In this document: one piece after another, positions 1-7,984 of the stretch
Position numbering within the stretch: the first letter of the stretch is position 1
Layout: every line of letters starts with the position of its first letter
Source of the DNA: an uncultured Bacteroidia bacterium
GTDB taxonomy: Bacteria > Bacteroidota > Bacteroidia > Bacteroidales > UBA932
Reading direction: 5' to 3'
DNA length: 7,984 bases
Assembly (NCBI GenBank): GCA_902796455.1
Contig: CADBPH010000187.1
Coordinates: 1 to 7,984, forward strand
Program-made: the position numbers and the translations under genes
Notes under the pieces: generated by a model
Database searches by the model: none
Seen by the model: only the letters and a program-made list of their open reading frames with translations
What the model was told of the DNA's origin: nothing

Positions 1-1
1 A

Positions 2-1432
2 GTCAAGTGGTTCGATGAGTATCTGAAGTCCGGGGACAAGACGGCCCGCAAGGACGCCATGGTCCGCAAGGGGGACTGTGCTTTCGTTCGCAAGGCGTAT
101 GCGGAAGCTGCGGATGCTTATCTCGCTGCGGTCCGGACGGATAATGATCCCGACGATGTGTACCCGTATTACCAGGCCGGTATGGCCTACGGGCTGCTGG
201 AGCAGGTGGACAAAAAGATTTCGACCCTTTCCACGGTCCGCAGGGCTTCTCCGGACGCGGAACTGTATCCGGATGCCCTGTATGAACTCGGGCGCTCCTA
301 TATGGCCGCCGGGCAGGATGAACAGGCGGTCCGCTGTTTCCAGGACCTGATGAAGTCGTCTTCCGACAAGGATTTCTCCGCCCGCGCCCTGCTGGGACTG
401 GGCATGATCGAGCGGAACCGCTCCCAGTATGATTCCGCCCTGTCGTATTACAAGAAAGTGGTCGAGCAGATGCCTTCCTCCACGTATTCGCAGGATGCGA
501 TGCTGGCCATCGAGTCGATCTATCAGAGTCGTCAGGAGCCGGAAAAGTTCCTGGCCTATGTGGAGAGTCTGGGCAATTCCGCCCCGCAGACCGACGCCGA
601 CAAGGAAGACCTGCTTTTCAATGCCGCGGAACAAATCTTCCTGGCTGAAAATTACGCCAAGGCCCTGGTTTCGCTGCAGGCCTACGAGGACCGTTATCCG
701 AAGGGTTCGCATATCTCCCAGACGCAGTTCTACATGGCCGAGTCGTACAAGAACCTGGGCAAGAAGGAGCAGGCTTGCGACTATTACAAGAAAGTGATTG
801 ACGGCGGGGAAGGCTCGTTCGTGGAGCTGTCCGCCCTGAATTTCGCCAACCTGTCCTATGGCATGGAGCATTTTGCCCAGGCTTACGGCGGATACCAGGA
901 GCTGGCGAAGGTGGCCCGTCTGGACAACAACAAGTACGCGGCTGCCGTCGGCATGATGCGGTCCGCTTACCATGCCAAGGATTACGGCAATGCGATCCTT
1001 TGCGCGGACAAGGTGGCTGCGGATACCCGCAGCGATGCCGATGCCCGGCGGGAAGCCCAGTATGTCAAGGCGAAATCGCTGCTTTCTTCCAGCGAACGGA
1101 GCGCCGCTTTCAAGATTCTGGAGACACTTGCGGCCCAGCCGACTACGCCGGAAGGGGCTGAAGCGGCTTATCTGGTTATCCAGGACAGCTATGACCAGGG
1201 GCGTTTCGCCGAGGTGGAGAAGAAGGTGTATGCTTTCTCCGATGCCGGATCCGGACAGACCTATTGGCTGGCGAAGTCCTTCATCCTGCTGGGCGATTCC
1301 TTCGTCGAGCGGGAGGATTACAAACAGGCCCGGGCTACTTTCGAGAGCATCCGGGACGGTTACACCGGGGAGGACGACGTGCAGGACAATGTCCGCATGC
1401 GTTTGGGAAAACTCTCCGAAATGGGTAAGTAA
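2..1432 (+). CDS. TPR-repeat protein, C-terminal part (5' end outside window)
   Basis: The reading frame is open from base 2, before the first ATG at 59, so the true start lies upstream and 476 C-terminal residues are visible. The whole stretch is a chain of about a dozen helix-turn-helix units of 33-36 residues with the TPR pattern (for example ALYELGRSYMAAGQDEQAV, then ALLGLGMIERNRSQYDSAL, then FYMAESYKNLGKKEQA). A bit of helix B, YYKKV, recurs almost unchanged at bases 446-460 and 782-796. The last unit (LGDSFVEREDYKQARATF) resembles the end of long TPR proteins common in Bacteroidales. No enzyme motif is seen; TPR arrays are protein-binding scaffolds. Location cannot be judged because the N-terminus is missing, but the outer-membrane gene that starts 14 bases downstream suggests an envelope role. 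The fold is well supported; the partner and function are unknown. Confidence 0.88.
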   Translation, partial: VKWFDEYLKSGDKTARKDAMVRKGDCAFVRKAYAEAADAYLAAVRTDNDPDDVYPYYQAGMAYGLLEQVDKKISTLSTVRRASPDAELYPDALYELGRSYMAAGQDEQAVRCFQDLMKSSSDKDFSARALLGLGMIERNRSQYDSALSYYKKVVEQMPSSTYSQDAMLAIESIYQSRQEPEKFLAYVESLGNSAPQTDADKEDLLFNAAEQIFLAENYAKALVSLQAYEDRYPKGSHISQTQFYMAESYKNLGKKEQACDYYKKVIDGGEGSFVELSALNFANLSYGMEHFAQAYGGYQELAKVARLDNNKYAAAVGMMRSAYHAKDYGNAILCADKVAADTRSDADARREAQYVKAKSLLSSSERSAAFKILETLAAQPTTPEGAEAAYLVIQDSYDQGRFAEVEKKVYAFSDAGSGQTYWLAKSFILLGDSFVEREDYKQARATFESIRDGYTGEDDVQDNVRMRLGKLSEMGK

Positions 1433-1446
1433 ACGGCTGGTAAATA

Positions 1447-3261
1447 ATGAATGATTCGAATATGAAAATGAAACGATATCGTATGCTTGCCGCCCTGGCG
1501 CTTCTGACTTGCGCGGGGATGCAGGCGCAGAACCTCAATCCGACCGTGGAGGTGACCAATGCCTACCAGGGCAAACTGCTGGAAGCAGCCAAACCTGCCC
1601 TGGAAATGGCGGTTCCTGATTCGCTGCTCCGGTTTGACCTGGATTTCGATTATTCCGTTTTCGAGAATCCGTACAAGGGTGCGGGCGACTTCAAGCCTTA
1701 CCTGATGGATATCCGGCCGGAACAGGCAGCCTCGCGGGTCCGCAAATTCTATCTGCGGGCCGGTGCCGGTTTCCCGCTCCATCCGGATTTGGATGTCCTC
1801 TTCTATCCGGTGATGAAAGACCGTTTTTCTCTGGGCTTTTATGGCTCGCACCATTCTTACCTCGGCCGGTATCGCAATATTGCCCTGACACCCAAGGGTG
1901 ATGTCTATTCCCTGGTCCGGAGGAGCAAGGCGGAGGACCGGTACACGGATCTGACGGATAAGTGGCACAAGGGGTACGACATGTCCACCCGTGCGGGACT
2001 GGCGCTTTCTACCGATTGGTCGACCGGCGGTTTGAAAGCGGAGGTCGGATACCGCGGAATCCATACCAAGGACACGCTGGCGACGACGGGACTGAACCTC
2101 GTGGAAATCAACGCCAATATTTTCTCGAACTGCGATGCGGCCAATTATTTCTATTACGATGCGTCAATCTCCCTCCACAGCGGGGCGGAACGCATCGGCG
2201 GTGCGTTGGCCCAGAAAGATCCGTTCTATAGCGAATCGCTGGGAATCAATGACTTCGAGTTGTCCGGCTCGTTCGGCCCCGTATTCGGACGGGTGAACCG
2301 GGTGCTGGTGGATGTCTATGCGGGCTTCCATTCGTACGGAACCCTGTTCAAGGCGCAGTCCGGCATGTTTTACGCCCTGCCCAAGTACATCTTCGACAAA
2401 GGGCGCTGGCGCTTGTCGCTGGGGGCGAAGACGGCCTTTACTTTCCGTTCCAAGGATCCTGTCCTGGGGTACCAGCAGAACGGCCGGCGCAGCCAGTTCA
2501 TTTATCCGGACGTCCATGTCGGATTCGAATTGGTCCCGGATTACCTGAATGTCAGCTTGCATGCGACGGGCGGCGATACGCCGTACCATTATACGGCCAT
2601 GAAGGAGAACCATCACTTTTTCAATCCTACGTTCGGAGCTGCCGGCCCGTTCATGGACAATACCGTGGAACGCATCAATGCTTCCCTCGGGCTGGAAGGA
2701 AATATCGCGACGAAATTCCGGTATGATTTCCGGGGCGGGTTCGCTGCGTACAAGAACGGCCTGATGGACTATGTATCCATGACATCCGCTATCGGCGAAG
2801 GATATCCGGCTGGGCTGCGGGGTTCCGTGTCTTTCGGAGACTACAACCTGGTATACGCTGATTTGAAGTTCATGTGGGACAGCCCGTCGTTTACAATCGA
2901 CGGACTGGTGTCCTACAAGCATACCAACATCATCAAGAAGGAGTTGAAAGGATTCGAACCGGCTTCGTTTTCCGGAACGGTGCGCGGCCGCTACAATTGG
3001 CGCAACCGGCTTTATGCAGGGGCCTATGTGGAATTTGCCGCCGCCCGGCGGGGAACCCTGTTCCTGACCAGCTCGGTTTCTCCCGCTGTCATGCGGATTC
3101 CGGGCTACGTCTGCCCCGGCCTGACGGCGGAGTACAAGATGTCCCGCCGTCTGTCTGTCTGGGCCCAGGCGGACAATCTCCTGAACATGACAATCCAGCG
3201 CCATCCGCTGTATCCGGACAGCGGTCTGGGCTTCCGCCTTGGCGTTTGCGTGAATCTATAA
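1447..3261 (+). CDS. Outer-membrane beta-barrel protein, TonB-receptor-like without plug
   Basis: This 604-residue protein starts with a signal peptide: basic residues KMKRYR, a hydrophobic core LAALALL, and likely cleavage near AGMQAQ (residues 23-28). Starts at 1462 or 1468 would give a more normal signal peptide than 1447, and no Shine-Dalgarno site decides between them. A short N-terminal segment (about 29-95, rich in acidic and proline residues) is followed by alternating polar/hydrophobic strands separated by turns to the end, typical of a barrel. The C-terminus has the ADNLLN motif (575-580) seen in the last strands of TonB-dependent receptors, and a final strand ending VCVNL. There is no plug domain, no TonB box and no carboxypeptidase-like N-terminal domain, so active TonB-driven import is not supported. 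Cys22 lies in a poor lipobox (LLTC), so a lipoprotein is less likely. It probably forms an operon with the TPR gene 14 bases upstream. Substrate unknown. Confidence 0.85.
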   Translation: MNDSNMKMKRYRMLAALALLTCAGMQAQNLNPTVEVTNAYQGKLLEAAKPALEMAVPDSLLRFDLDFDYSVFENPYKGAGDFKPYLMDIRPEQAASRVRKFYLRAGAGFPLHPDLDVLFYPVMKDRFSLGFYGSHHSYLGRYRNIALTPKGDVYSLVRRSKAEDRYTDLTDKWHKGYDMSTRAGLALSTDWSTGGLKAEVGYRGIHTKDTLATTGLNLVEINANIFSNCDAANYFYYDASISLHSGAERIGGALAQKDPFYSESLGINDFELSGSFGPVFGRVNRVLVDVYAGFHSYGTLFKAQSGMFYALPKYIFDKGRWRLSLGAKTAFTFRSKDPVLGYQQNGRRSQFIYPDVHVGFELVPDYLNVSLHATGGDTPYHYTAMKENHHFFNPTFGAAGPFMDNTVERINASLGLEGNIATKFRYDFRGGFAAYKNGLMDYVSMTSAIGEGYPAGLRGSVSFGDYNLVYADLKFMWDSPSFTIDGLVSYKHTNIIKKELKGFEPASFSGTVRGRYNWRNRLYAGAYVEFAAARRGTLFLTSSVSPAVMRIPGYVCPGLTAEYKMSRRLSVWAQADNLLNMTIQRHPLYPDSGLGFRLGVCVNL

Positions 3262-3277
3262 ATTTTCGTAAATTTGC
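3245..3277 (+). promoter_or_regulatory. Predicted Bacteroidota promoter of gyrB
   Basis: TTTG at 3245-3248 is followed after 20 bases by TAAATTTG at 3269-3276. This matches the published Bacteroides primary-sigma consensus (TTTG, 19-21 bases, TAnnTTTG) at every defined position. The -33 element lies inside the last codons of the barrel gene and the -7 element just past its stop. Transcription would start near 3281-3284, giving a leader of roughly 45 bases. That leader is A-rich just before the gyrB ATG, as is common where Shine-Dalgarno sites are not used. No equally good match was noticed elsewhere in the window. Confidence 0.72.
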
Positions 3278-3296
3278 ATGATTCGGAAATACCTGA

Positions 3297-5333
<2,037 letters not shown>

Positions 5334-5366
5334 CAAATTGACAAACAATACTAAACCCCATCCGTT

Positions 5367-6629
5367 ATGTTAGACATTTTCGACCGGATATCCCGTGATT
5401 CCGGCGGCCCGATCGGCCAGTATTTCGAGCAGGGATTCGGCTATTATATGTATCCGCGCCTGGAAGGCGAGCTCGGCCCCCATATGACGTTCAACGGCAT
5501 TCCCGTACTGAACTGGAGTCTGAACAATTACTTGGGCCTGGCCAACCATCCCGAGGTCCGCAAGGCAGATGCCCAGGCGGCAGCTGACTGGGGCCTTGCC
5601 TATCCGATGGGCGCCCGGATGATGTCCGGACATACCCGCTATCACGAAAAGTTGGAGAAGATTTTCGCCGATTTCGAGAAAAAAGAAGACGCTTTCCTCT
5701 TCAATTTCGGTTACCAGGGAATCGTGTCCACCATTGACGCCCTGACCGCCCGCCACGATGTGATCGTGTACGATGCGGAATGCCATGCCTGTCTGCTGGA
5801 CGGAATCCGGCTGCACATCGGCAGCAAATACAAATATCGCCATAACAACATGGCGGATTGCGAGAAAGTGCTTGCACGGGCCTGCGCGGAAGCGGATGCG
5901 AACGGCGGCGGTGTGCTGCTGATTACCGAAGGCGTGTACGGCATGACCGGCGCCCTGGGCAAACTCGACGAGATTGTTGCCTTGAAGAAGAAGTATCCTT
6001 TCCGCATCCTGATTGACGATGCGCACGGTTTCGGCCTGCTGGGTGCCCACGGCCGCGGCACGTCCGAGCATTTCGGCGTCATGGACGAGATTGACCTGTA
6101 TATCGGGGCGTTTGCAAAATCCATGGCCTCCATCGGCGGATTTGTGGCGGGGCCGCATGCCATTATCAATTACCTGCGGGCGAACATGCGTTCCCAGATG
6201 TATGCGAAATCCCTCCCGATGCCGCTCGTGATCGGCAACATCAAGCGGATGGAAATCATTGATTCTCCGGAAGGAGACGAATTGCGCCGCAAGTGCTGGC
6301 AGATTACCCATGCCATTCAGGACGGCTTCCGTCAGGAAGGATTCGATATCGGTGAGGCGGAGGCGTGCGTGACGCCGGTACATATCAAGGGCGGTGTCGC
6401 ACAGGCTACCAAGATGGCCAAGGATCTGCGTGAGAATTACAAGATTTTCTGCTCCATGGTCATTTATCCGGTCATCCCGAAGGGCATGATTATTTTCCGG
6501 ATCGTCTGTACGGCGGCCCATACGATGGAAGATGTCGCGTATACGTTGAATGCTTTCAAGGAGATCAAGGCGAAGTTGGATGCCGGACTCTACGATGGGG
6601 ACGATATTGCGGCGATGACTGTGAAATAA
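5367..6629 (+). CDS. sulA: Cysteate acyl-ACP transferase (sulfonolipid synthesis, SulA type)
   Basis: A 420-residue PLP enzyme of the alpha-oxoamine synthase family (serine palmitoyltransferase, KBL, BioF). The predicted reaction is L-cysteate plus acyl-ACP giving 3-ketocapnine, CO2 and ACP, the first step to capnine and sulfonolipids of the outer membrane. Visible residues are His140 (ring-stacking position, in DAECHACLLDG), Asp217 and His220 in DDAHGFG, the PLP lysine Lys251 in AFAKSMASIGG, and the carboxylate-binding arginine at Arg378 (FRIVCTAAHT). Lys281 (MYAKSLPM) is the telling residue: published work on Alistipes finegoldii SulA names Lys251 for PLP and Lys281 as the one active-site difference from serine palmitoyltransferase, which has Ala there. 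Both numbers match exactly. No transmembrane segment is apparent. It begins 33 bases after gyrB and is 11 bases from the next gene, so co-transcription is likely. The name is unrelated to the SOS division inhibitor SulA. Serine as substrate cannot be fully excluded from sequence alone. Confidence 0.87.
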   Translation: MLDIFDRISRDSGGPIGQYFEQGFGYYMYPRLEGELGPHMTFNGIPVLNWSLNNYLGLANHPEVRKADAQAAADWGLAYPMGARMMSGHTRYHEKLEKIFADFEKKEDAFLFNFGYQGIVSTIDALTARHDVIVYDAECHACLLDGIRLHIGSKYKYRHNNMADCEKVLARACAEADANGGGVLLITEGVYGMTGALGKLDEIVALKKKYPFRILIDDAHGFGLLGAHGRGTSEHFGVMDEIDLYIGAFAKSMASIGGFVAGPHAIINYLRANMRSQMYAKSLPMPLVIGNIKRMEIIDSPEGDELRRKCWQITHAIQDGFRQEGFDIGEAEACVTPVHIKGGVAQATKMAKDLRENYKIFCSMVIYPVIPKGMIIFRIVCTAAHTMEDVAYTLNAFKEIKAKLDAGLYDGDDIAAMTVK

Positions 6630-6646
6630 TCCCGACGGACATGCAT
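6629..6646 (+). repeat. 18-base direct repeat, copy 2 (sulA/SDR junction)
   Basis: Identical to 3579-3596. This copy begins at the last base of the sulA stop codon, fills the 11-base gap and runs over the SDR start codon. Its 3' end sits in a small palindrome, CATGCATG (6640-6647). It therefore overlaps the translation start of the SDR gene. No function is known. Confidence 0.5.
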
Positions 6647-7492
6647 GCAGATTTTTTCAGGGACAAGGTCATTATCGTGACGGGAGCCAGCTCGGGAATC
6701 GGGTTGGCTTCTGCCAGACTGTTCGGAAGTTACGGTGCGAAGGTTGTCATGGCCGCCCGGCGGTATGAGACCCTTCTGGCACTGGCTCCTTCTGTCAGTT
6801 CCGATCCGGACCGTGTCTTGTGCGTGCGGACGGATGTCGCCCGGGAGGAGGATTGCCGCGCCCTTGTGGAAGCGACTGTCGCGCGTTTCGGACGGATTGA
6901 TATCCTGGTGAATAATGCCGGGTTGTCCATGCGGGCCATGTTCAAGGATCTGGATTTGAAGGTAATCAAGACCTTGATGGACGTAAATTTCTGGGGGACA
7001 GTTTATTGCACGAAATATGCCCTGCCCTGGCTTCTCGAAGCGAAGGGCTCTGTAGTCGGCGTCATCTCGATTGCCGGTTATTCCGCTCTGCCTGCCCGGG
7101 CGGGTTATTCTTCCTCTAAATATGCCATCCGCGGTTTCCTGGATACCCTCCGGATCGAGCATTTGGACGACGGGCTGCATGTCATGGTCTTTGCGCCGGG
7201 CTATACGGCGTCCAACGTGCGTCGGGCCGCGTTGACGGCGGACGGGTCTCCGCAGGGAGAATCTCCGCTGGAAGAGGGCAAGCTCATGAGTGCCGAAAAG
7301 TGCGCGGAATATCTTGCGAAAGGCCTGTATTCCCGTAAGAACCAGATGATTCTGACGCCGCTTGGACGTCTGACGGTCTGGGCGCATGAACGTTTCCCGC
7401 GTATGGTCGACCGCCTAACCTATTCTTTTGTCGCAAAAGAGGCGGGAAGTCCGTTTGGAAAGGGATCTGCCGGCGAAAGCCAGGTAGACTGA
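6641..7492 (+). CDS. Short-chain dehydrogenase/reductase, candidate 3-ketocapnine reductase
   Basis: A 283-residue classical SDR with all key residues: nucleotide-binding TGASSGIG (14-21), Arg40-Arg41 after the second strand (suggesting NADPH), Asp65 in RTDV, NNAG (91-94), and the catalytic tetrad Asn116, Ser143, Tyr156 and Lys160 (YSSSK). The segment APGYTASNVRRAALT (185-199) and the stretch after it resemble the DHRS7-like group that acts on lipid or steroid ketones, more than FabG. A C-terminal tail (about 238-266) is rich in aromatic, hydrophobic and arginine residues and could touch the membrane. The start codon is 11 bases after the sulA stop, so the two are almost certainly co-transcribed. 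In sphingolipid synthesis an SDR reduces the 3-keto product, so reduction of 3-ketocapnine to capnine is a reasonable inference. The fold is certain; the substrate is not shown by the sequence. Confidence 0.9.
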   Translation: MHADFFRDKVIIVTGASSGIGLASARLFGSYGAKVVMAARRYETLLALAPSVSSDPDRVLCVRTDVAREEDCRALVEATVARFGRIDILVNNAGLSMRAMFKDLDLKVIKTLMDVNFWGTVYCTKYALPWLLEAKGSVVGVISIAGYSALPARAGYSSSKYAIRGFLDTLRIEHLDDGLHVMVFAPGYTASNVRRAALTADGSPQGESPLEEGKLMSAEKCAEYLAKGLYSRKNQMILTPLGRLTVWAHERFPRMVDRLTYSFVAKEAGSPFGKGSAGESQVD

Positions 7493-7514
7493 TGGACTTG
7501 AATGCTACGAATAG

Positions 7515-7984
7515 ATGATGAAGTCGCGCATACCCTCCGATCCGAAGGTCTATTTGCCGTTGGTGCTGCTGATGCTGGTCCTGATGGCCATCCTTCCGCG
7601 CACCGGGCGGTTCAAGTACGATTACCAGAAAGGTTCTCCCTGGAATTACGAAACCCTCATCGCGCAGTTTGACTTCCCGCTGTTGAAGACACCGGAGGAG
7701 ATTACTTCCGAGCGGGATGAGGCGTTTTCCAGTGTCATTCCGTACTATCGGTACTCCGAGTCCGTGTATCAGGGGGTGTTGAAATCGGCTGAAAGTCTTT
7801 CACTTCCGGAGGATGACAACCTGCGCGCCCGCGTGGTCGCGAGCCTTTCCGAGATATACGGGAGGGGGGTCATGACGGACGGGCGGTTGCCGGACGGGCA
7901 GAGCCCTTCGGAGGGAATCGTCTTCATCCAAAGAGGGAAGCGTGCTGCGAAATATCCGGCTTCCGAAGTATATACGGTGTCGAC
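7515..7984 (+). CDS. N-terminus of membrane HD-domain phosphodiesterase (PgpH-like), cut by window end
   Basis: An open frame runs from the double ATG at 7515/7518 to the window edge, giving 156 residues without a stop. A basic start (MKSRIPSDPK) leads into one membrane helix at about 12-28 (VYLPLVLLMLVLMAILP). Then comes a soluble, presumably extracytoplasmic, stretch beginning GRFKYDYQKGSPWNYETL and FDFPLLKT, followed by an acidic helix and SVIPYYRY. This order matches the start of Bacteroidota 7TMR-HD (YqfF/PgpH-type) proteins, whose later parts carry seven membrane helices and an HD domain that hydrolyses cyclic di-AMP. Those diagnostic parts lie outside the window, so the call rests on family resemblance of the N-terminus. 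It starts 22 bases after the SDR stop, on the same strand, with no terminator between, so it may belong to the same operon. Confidence 0.72.
   Translation, partial: MMKSRIPSDPKVYLPLVLLMLVLMAILPRTGRFKYDYQKGSPWNYETLIAQFDFPLLKTPEEITSERDEAFSSVIPYYRYSESVYQGVLKSAESLSLPEDDNLRARVVASLSEIYGRGVMTDGRLPDGQSPSEGIVFIQRGKRAAKYPASEVYTVS

Noticed and set aside
1402..1433. A promoter for the barrel gene (TTTG at 1402-1405, then TAAGTAAA at 1426-1433 after 20 bases)
   Set aside because: The spacing is right but the second element lacks the TTTG part of TAnnTTTG, so the match is too weak; read-through from the TPR gene is simpler.
1360..2064. A 234-codon minus-strand frame at the TPR/barrel junction
   Set aside because: It overlaps two well-supported + strand genes and gives a protein without recognisable features.
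5334..5366. A separate promoter or terminator between gyrB and sulA
   Set aside because: No TTTG/TAnnTTTG pair and no stable hairpin followed by a T run is visible in these 33 bases.
5370..6521. A 383-codon open frame on the minus strand across sulA
   Set aside because: Antisense shadow of a conserved PLP enzyme whose catalytic residues are all in the + strand frame; the translation shows no family resemblance.
5367..6629. Annotation as serine palmitoyltransferase or 2-amino-3-ketobutyrate CoA ligase
   Set aside because: Lys281 is the residue reported to separate SulA from Spt, and the numbering of Lys251 and Lys281 agrees exactly with A. finegoldii SulA.
6590..7387. A 265-codon open frame on the minus strand across the SDR gene
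   Set aside because: Antisense to a complete classical SDR; no motif of its own.
7502..7672. A 56-codon frame starting at the ATG at 7502
   Set aside because: It overlaps the 7515 frame, whose translation has a clear membrane helix and family resemblance; the 7502 product resembles nothing.

Overview
The window looks like chromosomal DNA from a GC-rich member of the Bacteroidota, most likely order Bacteroidales and perhaps Rikenellaceae/Alistipes-like. Four things point there. The gyrase B subunit is short (668 residues) and lacks the long insertion of the enterobacterial protein. The only recognisable promoter has the Bacteroidota form TTTG-N20-TAnnTTTG. The start codons lack clear Shine-Dalgarno sequences. 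The fourth gene is a sulfonolipid-type condensing enzyme, a trait known from Alistipes, Odoribacter and flavobacteria. The genus is an inference; GC-rich uncultured Bacteroidales are also possible.

All six genes lie on the + strand and are packed tightly, with no RNA gene, mobile element or CRISPR array. Positions 2-1432 are the C-terminal part of a tetratricopeptide-repeat (TPR) protein that begins before the window. Fourteen bases later comes an outer-membrane beta-barrel protein (1447-3261) with a TonB-receptor-like C-terminus but no plug domain. The two probably form one transcription unit and may work as a periplasm/outer-membrane pair of unknown function.

A promoter sits over the end of the barrel gene and drives gyrB (3327-5333). 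After gyrB, with gaps of only 33, 11 and 22 bases and no visible terminator, come a PLP-dependent acyltransferase (5367-6629), a short-chain dehydrogenase (6641-7492) and the beginning of a membrane protein (7515-7984, cut by the window edge) that resembles the N-terminus of Bacteroidota PgpH-type HD phosphodiesterases. The acyltransferase carries Lys251 and Lys281, exactly the PLP lysine and the diagnostic lysine reported for Alistipes finegoldii SulA (cysteate acyl-ACP transferase). It is therefore best read as the first enzyme of sulfonolipid (capnine) synthesis, not as serine palmitoyltransferase.

The most interesting reading is a sulfonolipid module. SulA condenses cysteate with acyl-ACP to 3-ketocapnine, and the adjacent reductase is a good candidate for the second step, 3-ketocapnine to capnine. 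Both genes are apparently co-transcribed behind gyrB and ahead of a possible cyclic-di-AMP phosphodiesterase. The reductase assignment and the regulatory linkage are inferences from gene order.
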